Shown: positions 1-7,473, counted from the stretch's first letter. The stretch: DNA of 42,483 nt from CAYTUI01 sp964441335 (GCA_964441335.1 CAYTUI010000008.1:1-42483), one strand, 5' to 3'. The notes: generated by a model not told the origin, from the letters alone. A program made the numbers and translations.

Positions 1-14
1 ATAAAAGCCCCTGC

Positions 15-1055
15 TTGATTACTCATTACCTTCAGTATACCACTGAAAGTTTTTTTGAACGAACATTTTCATTGGAGTCTATCTTCACCGCCTGGCACGA
101 ATTTAAGAGCGGAAAAGAGAAGAAACTTGATGTTCAGCGTTTCGGCTTAAACTGCGAGGATCATCTTTTCACATTACATTCTCAATTACTTAAGGACACT
201 TATCGGCACTCTCGTTATACGTCATTCTATATTCATGACCCAAAGCTTCGATCAATCCACAAAGCTTGTGTGACGGATCGTGTTGTCCATCACGCGATTA
301 TTCGAGCCATAGAATCACTATTTGATAAATCTTTTATTTTTGATTCCTACTCTAGCCGCAAGGACAAAGGAACTCATCGCGCGGTCAAACGATTGCAGGA
401 GTTCATATGGAAATTATCGCGAAATGATACTTGCGCTGTATGGGTATTAAAATGTGACGTTAGAAAATTTTTTGATTCGGTTGACCATCTGACGCTTTTG
501 CAATTAGTGAGGCACAGAGTTCATGATCCACGGCTTATGGAAGTTATCACTAACATAATTAATAGCTTACACCGCGCGACTGGTAAAGGCATACCGCTGG
601 GAAATGTCACAAGCCAACTGTTCTCTAATATATATTTAAATGAGCTGGATCAATATATAAAACGCGTCTTAAGAGTTAAGCACTATATTCGGTATGCTGA
701 TGATTTTGTCTTGCTTAGCAGAAATCGGGATTATCTGGAAAATTTGATCCCAGAGATAGAAAGATTTCTTAGTGACAAACTTAAGCTTCAGTTACATCCT
801 AATAAAATAGAAATTCGTAAAGCACGCCAGGGCATTGATTTCTTGGGTTATGTTATATTTCCGCATCATATTGTTTTACGTACTAAGACCAAACGCCGGA
901 TGTTTAGAAAGCTAACGCTTAAGAAACAGCAACTCGACGCTGGAATTATTAGTAAAGAATCGTTTCATCAGACGCTACAGTCATATCGCGGTATTCTTAC
1001 CCATTGCCGGGGATATCAACTACTTCAAGAGCTTGATGCTAAATTCGGAAGCTAA
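15..1055 (+). CDS. DGR-type reverse transcriptase (5' end possibly outside window)
   Basis: RNA-directed DNA polymerase of the diversity-generating retroelement group. Such enzymes copy a template-repeat RNA with adenine mutagenesis into a variable repeat of a target gene. Visible motifs: metal-binding Asp in KCDVRKFFD (about residues 146-154), the DGR-like IPLGNVTSQ motif (193-201) and the catalytic YADD box (227-230). The DRVVHHAI and FDSYSSRKDKGTH blocks in the N-terminal half are also typical of this group. I see no retron NAXXH or VTG motif and no maturase domain. The only start inside the window is TTG at 15, but the frame is open to the left edge, so the gene may begin further left. 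Template repeat, accessory and target genes are not seen and would be expected upstream. The family call is firm; activity is inferred. Confidence 0.85.
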   Translation: MITHYLQYTTESFFERTFSLESIFTAWHEFKSGKEKKLDVQRFGLNCEDHLFTLHSQLLKDTYRHSRYTSFYIHDPKLRSIHKACVTDRVVHHAIIRAIESLFDKSFIFDSYSSRKDKGTHRAVKRLQEFIWKLSRNDTCAVWVLKCDVRKFFDSVDHLTLLQLVRHRVHDPRLMEVITNIINSLHRATGKGIPLGNVTSQLFSNIYLNELDQYIKRVLRVKHYIRYADDFVLLSRNRDYLENLIPEIERFLSDKLKLQLHPNKIEIRKARQGIDFLGYVIFPHHIVLRTKTKRRMFRKLTLKKQQLDAGIISKESFHQTLQSYRGILTHCRGYQLLQELDAKFGS

Positions 1056-1194
1056 GAGCAATATGGGTAGTTATAAACCGCGAATTTAGGGCATCACAGG
1101 ACCTTCGGGCTTTTCTGGCATATTTACTTACCTACAGTTTATCTACTCGGGACGCTCTAGACTCCTTTGGGGATCGGCGGTACTCATTAGGTAT
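1056..1194 (+). other. Spacer between reverse transcriptase and recombinase with open frames lacking starts
   Basis: No promoter, terminator or A-rich template repeat is evident. One frame is open from 1043 to a TGA at 1196-1198 that overlaps the recombinase ATG (ATGA), but it has no ATG, GTG or TTG codon. Its last residues read RDALDSFGDRRYSLGI. The recombinase frame itself is open back to 1090, also without a start codon. It may be a remnant of a gene cut by rearrangement, or chance. Confidence 0.3.
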
Positions 1195-2514
1195 ATGAAT
1201 ACAGTGCAAACGCCTATGGGGACGGTAGGCAAAATAACCACCCCAACAAGGGTAAAATACTGCCTTTATGCAAGGAAATCAACGGAATCTGAGGAAAGAC
1301 AAGTATTATCTATAGATAGCCAGATCAAAGAGATGCTTCAGCTGGCTGAAAAGGAAAATTTGGAGGTCGTAACCATGAAACGAGAATCCCATTCAGCCAA
1401 AGAAACAGGTCAAAGACCAATCTTTAATGAGATCATTGAAGAGATAAAACAGGAAAAGTTCAACGGAATTCTGACCTGGGCACCAGATCGTATCAGTAGA
1501 AATGCGGGCGACCTCGGTAAAATCGTAGATCTTATGGATTCTGGTGCACTTTTGGAAATAAGGACTTTTGGACAGAGATTTAGCAATAACCCAAACGAGA
1601 AGTTCCTACTGATGATTTTAGGGTCACAAGCTAAGCTGGAAAATGATAATAGAGGTATTAACGTAAAACGAGGACTAAGGACAAGGGTAGAAATGGGATT
1701 ATGGCCAGGAGTAGCTCCATTGGGCTATCTAAACCAGAATAGAATGGATAAGAAGTGTCAGATTATAATTGATCCTCAACGAGCTCCAGTAATAAAGAAG
1801 ATGTTTGAGAAGGTTGCTCATGAACAGTACTCTGGCAGAAAAGTATATAACTGGCTTAAGCATGAACTGAATTTCTATACTCGAGGTAATAAGTCATTAA
1901 CATTAGGTGGAGTCTACCGCATCATAAATAATCCTTTTTATTACGGAGTCTTTGAACACCCTAAAGAAAGTGGCAACTGGTACACTGGTAAACATGAACC
2001 GATTATAAACCAAGAATTGTTTGAAAAAGCCAAGGTGCAGTTAAAGCGAGATCAGATAGTCAGGGAAAATAAGGAATTCGCCTTTACGAAATTATTTACT
2101 TGCGGTTACTGCGGATCAGGAATATCCGCCGAAGAAAAATGGAAGCCGCTTAAGGACGGGACGTCAGCTCACTACATTTATTATGGTTGCACCCGAGCTA
2201 GAGATCGTAACTGTAAGAACAAGTACATCCGTGAGGAGGAATTGATTACTGAGTTATTGAAAATATTGGATAAGGTAAATATCAACGAGCTTGGCATGAG
2301 GCAGAAGCTGGAAGATGAAATCGCAAGATTCAATATATTCCAAAGGTCGGTGCTTGGCAGTACTGACAAGGTAAAAAACAGGGATGATATGGACATCCGA
2401 AATTATGCCAAGTATATATTGAAAGAGGGGTCGGTGTCAGAAAAGCGAGAACTACTTGGAAACCTAAGATCAAGGATAGTATATAAAGATAAAACGTTGA
2501 CACTGCTTGAGTAA
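1195..2514 (+). CDS. Large serine recombinase / site-specific integrase
   Basis: DNA recombinase that cuts and rejoins attachment sites through a serine nucleophile. Order of domains: resolvase catalytic domain (about 20-165) with YARKS containing the likely nucleophile Ser29, SIDSQ and the conserved Arg motif DRISRNAGD; recombinase domain (about 175-290); zinc ribbon with CGYCGSG and a second pair of cysteines (about 300-340). At 439 residues it is on the short side for the family and the C-terminal coiled-coil part is small. The first 19 residues precede the usual start of the fold, so Met8 (1216) is a possible alternative start. No clear Shine-Dalgarno. It follows the reverse transcriptase by 139 bases and probably mobilised this accessory block. 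No flanking attachment sites for it were recognised. Confidence 0.9.
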   Translation: MNTVQTPMGTVGKITTPTRVKYCLYARKSTESEERQVLSIDSQIKEMLQLAEKENLEVVTMKRESHSAKETGQRPIFNEIIEEIKQEKFNGILTWAPDRISRNAGDLGKIVDLMDSGALLEIRTFGQRFSNNPNEKFLLMILGSQAKLENDNRGINVKRGLRTRVEMGLWPGVAPLGYLNQNRMDKKCQIIIDPQRAPVIKKMFEKVAHEQYSGRKVYNWLKHELNFYTRGNKSLTLGGVYRIINNPFYYGVFEHPKESGNWYTGKHEPIINQELFEKAKVQLKRDQIVRENKEFAFTKLFTCGYCGSGISAEEKWKPLKDGTSAHYIYYGCTRARDRNCKNKYIREEELITELLKILDKVNINELGMRQKLEDEIARFNIFQRSVLGSTDKVKNRDDMDIRNYAKYILKEGSVSEKRELLGNLRSRIVYKDKTLTLLE

Positions 2515-2614
2515 TAAATCGAACCACGTTGAATAAAATTTGTGCAATACTATTTTAATTAAAATTGATCCTACTAAATAATAAAAAAAGTTACTGTAAC
2601 GATTACAATTGACT

Positions 2615-3769
2615 TCAATTATCTGAGATGGCCTTGGTGAGGTTCTCAAATATGACCGGCACCATATCATTTTTAATTAGATAATCAAACATCTGTTCAA
2701 TAATAAAACGCTTTTTTAGATCTTTTTTTATTATTAACTCTCTCATTTTTTTGACTTTAGTCATTACAGCAACTTCATTTCTAATATCCGCTAATTCGTC
2801 TACTGTATTACTGGACAAATTCAGACAATTTCTGCCATAGTTTAGTAGCCAATCTATGATTTTAGAAACATTTTTTTCGTCAATTATCGCTGGCTCAAGC
2901 TCTTTAGGAAATATAAACATCCCCTTAAGGTTTGTGAGTTCTTGCGATTTCTTAAAAAATGCCAGCAAACCATTGGGGCGTCGTATGTTATTATGCAAAT
3001 TTTTAATTAATATTTGCCAATCGTTCGCAGCAATAAAGCCCCCTTCAGTTAAAGATTTTTTGAAAGCATTCTTATTGTTCCCAGTGAAACAATCTTCATC
3101 AACTAACAAGATGGTAGGAAGATCAAATTGTTTTAAAAGTCGCAATGGTTTGCCAAATTTAGTGTTACCACCAACCTCTATAATTGTTGAGGAAAAATAA
3201 TTTCTCCTTCTAAGTTGTTTTTTTAGAATAGCCCTGTCGGTTATTCCTTCTACAAGAATTACCTTGTCGCAAAAAAAGAACTCTCCACCTGTAATATCTG
3301 AATCCTCATAGAGCTGTGTTAATAATTTAATATCTGTTGCGGAAGAAATTTGAAAAAATCTTTTTTTCCCCTCAGAGCTGCATCTTAATATATTTGTAAA
3401 TTCTTTAGGAGATAGTTCATCGAGAATTATGGGTGAATGGGTGCTAATTAATGCTTGAGAGTGTTTAATAGCATTCATCAAAGCTCTTTGAGCTGAAGGA
3501 TGTAAAAATATCTCGGGTTCCTCAATACCAATTATCATTTTTGCGCCTTTCTTTTTTTCTTGATTGAGTAATATGTAACGAGTGATGGCAATAATAAAAG
3601 CACTCTGAAGACCTGTCCCTTCTTGCTCAATGGGGACTTTATTTTTCGTTGTTATTGAAGTATCAGCCTTTAATCCTAGGTCGCTAAAGTTAATTTTATC
3701 AAAATCAAAATGTATTTCCTGAATTTCGGGAAAACCGGCAATAGATTTTTTTGATAGACTTATTAACAA
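2615..3769 (-). CDS. OLD-family nuclease, C-terminal part (ATPase end plus TOPRIM), frameshifted
   Basis: Second part of an overcoming-lysogenization-defect (OLD) type enzyme. It carries the ABC-like signature region EGTGLQS, the Walker B stretch MIIGIEEPEIFLHP and the H-loop region STHSPIILDE, followed by a TOPRIM nuclease domain with VILVEGITD (catalytic Glu) and LLVDEDCF (metal-binding acidic residues). The N-terminal Walker A part lies in another frame just upstream on the same strand (3705-4379). The two frames overlap around a run of seven A on the coding strand (T7 at 3746-3752 on the plus strand). Removing one base there joins NKSIKK directly to SIAGFPEIQ and gives a normal protein of about 588 residues. 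OLD proteins are often anti-phage factors. No UvrD-like GajB partner is adjacent, so this is not a Gabija pair. Confidence 0.8.
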   Translation of the reverse strand: MLISLSKKSIAGFPEIQEIHFDFDKINFSDLGLKADTSITTKNKVPIEQEGTGLQSAFIIAITRYILLNQEKKKGAKMIIGIEEPEIFLHPSAQRALMNAIKHSQALISTHSPIILDELSPKEFTNILRCSSEGKKRFFQISSATDIKLLTQLYEDSDITGGEFFFCDKVILVEGITDRAILKKQLRRRNYFSSTIIEVGGNTKFGKPLRLLKQFDLPTILLVDEDCFTGNNKNAFKKSLTEGGFIAANDWQILIKNLHNNIRRPNGLLAFFKKSQELTNLKGMFIFPKELEPAIIDEKNVSKIIDWLLNYGRNCLNLSSNTVDELADIRNEVAVMTKVKKMRELIIKKDLKKRFIIEQMFDYLIKNDMVPVIFENLTKAISDN

Positions 3770-4379
3770 CGGACAGTTGAGATGATATAGAATTTAGATA
3801 ATTTTTTTGGTTTTTTCTATATTTTTGAGAATGATTAAGAACAAACTCGAAAAGTTGAGAAATAACCTTGTTATTTATCTTATTACTATCAGTTATTCTG
3901 AAGGCTGGTATGTAAGTATAGGCAACTCTCTTACGAACAAGTGCTAATATCTTATAATATTTGTCAGAAGGTTTAGTGGATCCTTTGTATTTATTATTGA
4001 TCTTTATTTTTATGAATGAAGACGTGCTATAATCCCTTGGATATTCAATCTCTATAATAATGACGTCTTCAGACTCATTTAATATTTTTCGCCTTACTAT
4101 ATAAGAGCTAAGCTGATGTCCGAGCTTCTCTCCTGGTTCTCTACCAAAAGTTAGTCTAAATTTAGTGGAAGCCCTGTATCCCATTTTTCCAACTTTATCT
4201 TTAGGATAATCTTTTATTGGATCGAAGTTTGTATCATTAAAAAATATGTCTAGAGCTTTAAGTATTGTTGATTTACCTGAATTATTGGGACCCATTAATA
4301 AGAGAAAATCTGGGACATAAATTTTACCGCTATCAATAACCCCTCTATAATTTTTAATTTCTAAAGCAAGAAGTTTCAT
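3705..4379 (-). CDS. OLD-family ATPase, N-terminal part (Walker A), frameshifted
   Basis: N-terminal half of the split OLD-type enzyme. It begins with the usual MKLLALEIKNYRG strand and has the Walker A motif GPNNSGKST at residues 30-38, then the YIPAFR segment seen in these AAA ATPases. After about residue 211 the frame leaves the family sequence and ends in an unrelated tail, because of the homopolymer shift at 3746-3752. ATP binding and DNA-end processing would be the roles of the intact enzyme. The ATG at 4379 is the natural start. Whether the shift is a sequencing error, a real inactivating mutation or programmed slippage cannot be told from one sequence. Confidence 0.75.
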   Translation of the reverse strand: MKLLALEIKNYRGVIDSGKIYVPDFLLLMGPNNSGKSTILKALDIFFNDTNFDPIKDYPKDKVGKMGYRASTKFRLTFGREPGEKLGHQLSSYIVRRKILNESEDVIIIEIEYPRDYSTSSFIKIKINNKYKGSTKPSDKYYKILALVRKRVAYTYIPAFRITDSNKINNKVISQLFEFVLNHSQKYRKNQKNYLNSISSQLSVVNKSIKKIYCRFSRNSGNTF

Positions 4380-4501
4380 CTAATTAAGGTTGATAATTAC
4401 AATAGAACACCAAACATAATTATATTATGTACTGACAATTATAATCACATGAGTCACCCCTCTGTCTCGGCATAATGGGTCTATCCGATACTAAAATGTC
4501 T

Positions 4502-4589
4502 TGGCGGAGAGGGGGGGATTCGAACCCCCGATACCTTTCGATATACTTGCTTTCCAAGCAAGCGCACTAGACCACTATGCGACCTCTCC
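4502..4589 (-). tRNA. tRNA-Ser (anticodon GGA)
   Basis: On the minus strand the 88-base sequence folds as a class II tRNA. It has a 7-bp acceptor stem GGAGAGG/CCTCTCC, discriminator G with encoded CCA, a short D arm, the anticodon stem-loop CTTGC-TTGGAAA-GCAAG with anticodon GGA, a long variable arm and the T arm GGGGG-TTCGAAT-CCCCC. The GGA anticodon reads UCC and UCU serine codons. Pieces of its 5' half are repeated at 4668-4683 and 5064-5099. Confidence 0.95.
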
Positions 4590-4590
4590 A
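4555..4590 (-). repeat. 36-bp direct repeat, copy 1 (inside tRNA-Ser)
   Basis: This stretch, from the anticodon loop to one base before the tRNA 5' end, is identical to 5064-5099. The exact match ends inside the anticodon loop, a common crossover point for tRNA-integrating elements. Confidence 0.9.
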
Positions 4591-4631
4591 TGTATCAACT
4601 TTTTGAACTAGATGTTTACTTGTCATATTTA

Positions 4632-4683
4632 GACCGCCCCCGCGTGACGGTGTCCCGTTACGCAGGATATGCGACCTCTCCAT
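4632..4683 (+). repeat. Degenerate double hairpin plus 16-bp tRNA-Ser 5' fragment
   Basis: A GC-rich segment (CCCGCGTGACGG followed by TCCCGTTACGCAGGA) resembles a worn version of the double hairpin at 5035-5063. It is followed by TATGCGACCTCTCCAT (4668-4683), matching the 5' end of tRNA-Ser and one flanking base. The order hairpin then tRNA fragment is the same as in the copy at 5035-5099. Confidence 0.6.
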
Positions 4684-4742
4684 AAACGAAACTAAGTATA
4701 TTTATCTCCTTTTTATACTTCGCTATATAAGATACATCAAAT

Positions 4743-4994
4743 TTATTCCTGCCACAACCCGAGCAATCTTTTTAGTTTTATCCCACCCTTATACAATTTT
4801 ATCTCCTTTTCTCTCCGACAAGCAGAGCTTCTATCGGGATATTCTTCAGTATATATAACGCGCCATGGTTTACCATAACATGTAGATTTTACCCGTCCGG
4901 TATTGTGATCATTCAGACGACGTAATATGTCCTCAGTATGCCCTATGTAACGTTTACCAGTTTTTGTACTCTGCAAAATATATACAATAAACAT
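4743..4994 (-). CDS. GIY-YIG domain endonuclease, UPF0213/YhbQ-like
   Basis: Small single-domain GIY-YIG protein of 83 residues. The motif pair appears as VYIL near residue 4 and RYIG at 15-18, followed by an Arg-rich helix (ILRRLNDHNTG) and a conserved Glu in the CRREKEIK helix. The family includes homing-type nucleases and YhbQ-like proteins of uncertain role. It lies between tRNA-Ser and copies of the tRNA 5' half, so it may belong to a small mobile unit that targets this tRNA gene; that is an inference. The ATG at 4994 gives the full domain, so no N-terminal part is missing. Confidence 0.85.
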   Translation of the reverse strand: MFIVYILQSTKTGKRYIGHTEDILRRLNDHNTGRVKSTCYGKPWRVIYTEEYPDRSSACRREKEIKLYKGGIKLKRLLGLWQE

Positions 4995-5034
4995 AATCGC
5001 TTTTCATTAATTATATGTAATACTCATACTGGCT

Positions 5035-5063
5035 GCCGCGTAGCGGCATCCCGCTCCGCGGGA
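5035..5063 (+). repeat. Two adjacent perfect GC-rich hairpins
   Basis: GCCGCGTAGCGGC (5035-5047, 5-bp stem, 3-base loop) is followed by TCCCGCTCCGCGGGA (5049-5063, 6-bp stem, 3-base loop). They directly precede the second copy of the tRNA-Ser 5' half. REP-like in appearance. Confidence 0.75.
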
Positions 5064-5099
5064 CAAGCAAGCGCACTAGACCACTATGCGACCTCTCCA
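5064..5099 (-). repeat. 36-bp direct repeat, copy 2 (tRNA-Ser 5' half)
   Basis: Exact copy of 4555-4590 in the same orientation, 509 bases downstream. It lacks the 3' half of the tRNA and so is not a functional tRNA gene. With copy 1 it brackets the GIY-YIG gene and could be an attachment-site scar. Confidence 0.85.
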
Positions 5100-5256
5100 A
5101 CAGCGTCAATTACTATAACTTTTGTAGGCTCCGATGTCAATTAGTAGCCTGGTTAGACACTTTTTTGTTTAGGGTGTTAACTGTACAAAAGTTTGCTACT
5201 ACTGATTTAATGCGATACACTGAATATTCAGACTCTTTATTGATTAAACTCATTTT

Positions 5257-6540
5257 ATGAATCAAAATAACAAGTCGGGTGTCCCCAGCTTTTCCGGTTT
5301 AGGTATAGCACCCAGTTTAATGGAAGCTTTGGCCAGATTAAATTACCAAGTCCCGACAGCTATTCAGCATCAGGCTATTCCAGTGGCTTTGCAGGGGAAA
5401 GATTTGGTGGGCGTAGCGCAAACAGGCACAGGCAAGACTCTGGCTTTTGGCATTCCTTTGATTCAACGCCTCAACCAGCTTAAAGGTATTGGCCTGATTG
5501 TTTTACCGACCCGTGAGCTGGCTATTCAGGTTGACGAAGTCTTAACAAAAGTAGGTTTAAAATTTGGATTAAAAACAGCGGTGCTGATTGGTGGCACACC
5601 TATCGGTCGTCAGATTCAGGCCTTAAGACGTCAGCCACATATTATTATTGCCACGCCCGGTCGGTTGAATGACCATCTACAGCAAAAAACCGCCAGCCTG
5701 AAAAATGTAAAAATTGTTGTTTTAGATGAAGCTGACCGCATGCTGGATATGGGTTTTGCTCCGCAAATTAAGAAAATTTTTCAGCACCTGCCCTTGGAAC
5801 GTCAAACAATGTTATTTTCTGCGACTTTAGCGCCGGAAATTATGAAAATGGCCACCAGTTTTATGAAGTTACCAATTCGTATTGAAGTGGCGCCAACCGG
5901 TTCCATAGCTGAACACCTAACGCAGGAAATATTTATTATCAACAAGTTGGATAAAACTAGACTGGTAGAAAAACTTTTACAGCAATATTTAGGACCGACT
6001 CTGATTTTTACTCGAACGAAATTTGGTGCCAAGAAATTAGCCAGAGCAGTCAGGGATATGGGCAGTAGTGCGGTAGAAATTCATTCCAATCGTTCATTGG
6101 CGCAACGCAAAGAAGCAATGTCCGGTTTTAAATCCGGTAAGTACCGAGTTTTAATCGCTACCGATATTGCTTCCCGCGGTATTGATGTAACAGGGATAGA
6201 ATTGGTTTTAAATTTTGATTTGCCCACTAACACTGAAGATTATGTGCATCGTATTGGTCGCACAGCCAGAGCCGGGGTAAATGGGCATGCTATTTCTTTA
6301 GCAACACCAGACCAGCGACAGGAGTTGCGCGATATTGAACGCTTAATAAAAAAGACTTTACCGATTTCTCCGGTGCCTGAATTACCGGCCAAGCGGGTTT
6401 CTCAATTTGAGCCACAGTCAGAGGTTGGTAAAAAGCCATTTTCGTATAAGCGGCCGGAGTACAGTTCTGCCGGATTCCCCCGCAGCAAGCGGCCTTATCG
6501 TCAACATGGCCAGAGTCAAAGACGTCGGAGACCCAGATAA
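5257..6540 (+). CDS. DEAD-box ATP-dependent RNA helicase (RhlE-like)
   Basis: RNA helicase of the DEAD-box family, probably acting in ribosome assembly or RNA turnover in the cytoplasm. The motifs appear in order: Q motif region (PTAIQHQAIP), motif I AQTGTGKT, motif Ia PTRELA, TPGR, motif II VLDEADRMLDMGF, motif III SAT, then the C-terminal RecA lobe with ATDIASRGID and motif VI HRIGRTARAG. The last 50 residues are basic and disordered (SKRPYRQHGQSQRRRRPR at the end), as in RhlE and related proteins. At 427 residues it has normal length. No clear Shine-Dalgarno precedes the ATG. It is the first housekeeping gene after the accessory block. Confidence 0.93.
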   Translation: MNQNNKSGVPSFSGLGIAPSLMEALARLNYQVPTAIQHQAIPVALQGKDLVGVAQTGTGKTLAFGIPLIQRLNQLKGIGLIVLPTRELAIQVDEVLTKVGLKFGLKTAVLIGGTPIGRQIQALRRQPHIIIATPGRLNDHLQQKTASLKNVKIVVLDEADRMLDMGFAPQIKKIFQHLPLERQTMLFSATLAPEIMKMATSFMKLPIRIEVAPTGSIAEHLTQEIFIINKLDKTRLVEKLLQQYLGPTLIFTRTKFGAKKLARAVRDMGSSAVEIHSNRSLAQRKEAMSGFKSGKYRVLIATDIASRGIDVTGIELVLNFDLPTNTEDYVHRIGRTARAGVNGHAISLATPDQRQELRDIERLIKKTLPISPVPELPAKRVSQFEPQSEVGKKPFSYKRPEYSSAGFPRSKRPYRQHGQSQRRRRPR

Positions 6541-6561
6541 GAACCAACAAATTAAAAAAGA

Positions 6562-6602
6562 AGAACAGTCGTCATGTTGACGACTGTTCTGTGCTCTTAC
6601 GC
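6562..6602 (-). terminator. Rho-independent terminator of the metallopeptidase gene
   Basis: A perfect 13-bp stem (AGAACAGTCGTCA at 6562-6574 with its complement at 6578-6590) has a 3-base loop. On the minus strand it is followed by TCTTTTTTAAT and lies just after the stop codon at 6597-6599, so it fits the minus-strand gene. On the plus strand no T-run follows. Confidence 0.85.
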
Positions 6603-7163
6603 ACTGCGAGCGGAGCGTTCCATCAGATCGGCGGCGTAATTGACTTCCTCGACTGTCAGGTAACCAAGTTTTGTGACGGTGTCCGCACAGTAGTCCGTTA
6701 GTGGTCGGTATCCCTCCCTGAAATAATTACGAAAGCCCAACATCATAGCCAGCAAGTCAACGGCCTCCTCACTATTTTCTAGCTGATGATTAGTGGCGGT
6801 CAGTACCAGATGAGAGAGCTCGTGAGCTATCGCCGCGACTAGTTGTTCGAAACTACAATGTTGCAAAAATGATTTGCGAATATACATTGTGATTGTAATT
6901 TGTCGCAAGGCGTGACTGCCGTAGAGCGGCAATGAGGCAGGGAACTCAATCCAGGCCGGTGCGTTCATCAGCCCGCCACTATTGACATAACCGATCCGCA
7001 GGCTAGAACTAAGGCGTAATTGCATCTTGATTCGTCTGACAAGGCCGGTGATGTTTCCGGCGTCATACATGAGTCGGAGATAGGGCTTGGGGACAATTGA
7101 CCGTGGCGATCCATAGGCTACTACCAACATTTGGATGTATGACCTAATCATGTCTTCTCGCAT
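6597..7163 (-). CDS. HExxH zinc metallopeptidase-like protein, function unknown
   Basis: Hypothetical protein of 188 residues with a gluzincin-type zinc site. AHELSHLVL holds His114, Glu115 and His118, and EEAVDLLAMMLGF about 15 residues later offers Glu133 as third ligand. There is no signal peptide or membrane segment. The frame continues to an ATG at 7181, but the ATG at 7163 is preferred because AAAAGGAGGG (7169-7179) lies at the right distance before it. The gene stands alone on the minus strand with its own strong ribosome binding site and terminator. It looks more GC-rich than its neighbours, which suggests recent acquisition. Resemblance to SprT, M48 or IrrE-like peptidases is only at the motif level. 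Substrate unknown. Confidence 0.7.
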   Translation of the reverse strand: MREDMIRSYIQMLVVAYGSPRSIVPKPYLRLMYDAGNITGLVRRIKMQLRLSSSLRIGYVNSGGLMNAPAWIEFPASLPLYGSHALRQITITMYIRKSFLQHCSFEQLVAAIAHELSHLVLTATNHQLENSEEAVDLLAMMLGFRNYFREGYRPLTDYCADTVTKLGYLTVEEVNYAADLMERSARSA

Positions 7164-7168
7164 AGAAA

Positions 7169-7179
7169 CCCTCCTTTTC
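7169..7179 (-). promoter_or_regulatory. Strong Shine-Dalgarno of the metallopeptidase
   Basis: AAAAGGAGGG on the minus strand, followed by TTTCT and the ATG at 7163. It decides the start codon. Such sites are rare in this window; the only other clear one precedes the likely major pilin. Confidence 0.85.
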
Positions 7180-7289
7180 ATGCGATAGAGACTTGTTGAA
7201 AGAGCGAACGTGCCACATTAGCATAAATTGTTTCTGGATGCAAGACTAGGAAATATTGGTAAGATACTTGGATTGATCAGCGTTATGAA

Positions 7290-7400
7290 AATTTAAGTTT
7301 CAAATTTCAAATCCCAAACAATATTTAAATTCTAAGGTTTAAAATTTTTAAATTTTGATATTATTGTTTGTTTAGGGTTTAGAGTTTAGGTATTAGGATT
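7290..7400 (+). repeat. AT-rich imperfect inverted repeat
   Basis: Low-complexity words (TTTCAAATTTCAAATCCC, GTTTAGGGTTTAGAGTTTAGG) flank arms CAAACAATA (7315-7323) and TATTGTTTG (7362-7370). The spacer 7182-7473 otherwise contains no gene that I can support. Confidence 0.5.
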
Positions 7401-7413
7401 TTATTAATGAGGA

Positions 7414-7443
7414 TTGATAATTATGCCTAATTGTGGTTATATA
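7414..7443 (+). promoter_or_regulatory. Possible promoter of the cupin-NUDIX pair
   Basis: TTGATA (7414-7419), an 18-base spacer and TATATA (7438-7443), about 30 bases before the cupin ATG. AT-rich surroundings make this uncertain. Confidence 0.3.
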
Positions 7444-7473
7444 AAATCGTAAATTATTATTAACTTTAAAAAT

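Noticed and set aside
15..4379. Retron-like defence system made of reverse transcriptase plus OLD effector
   Set aside because: The reverse transcriptase has DGR motifs and lacks retron NAXXH/VTG motifs; the OLD gene is on the other strand with a recombinase between them, and no msr-msd RNA is visible.
2615..4379. Gabija (GajA-GajB) system
   Set aside because: The ATPase-TOPRIM half fits an OLD protein, but no UvrD-like helicase gene is adjacent.
5064..5099. Second tRNA-Ser gene
   Set aside because: Only the 5' half is present; the anticodon 3' side, variable arm and T arm are missing.
4938..5144. 68-residue frame across the tRNA fragment
   Set aside because: It translates the double hairpin and the tRNA copy; no protein features.
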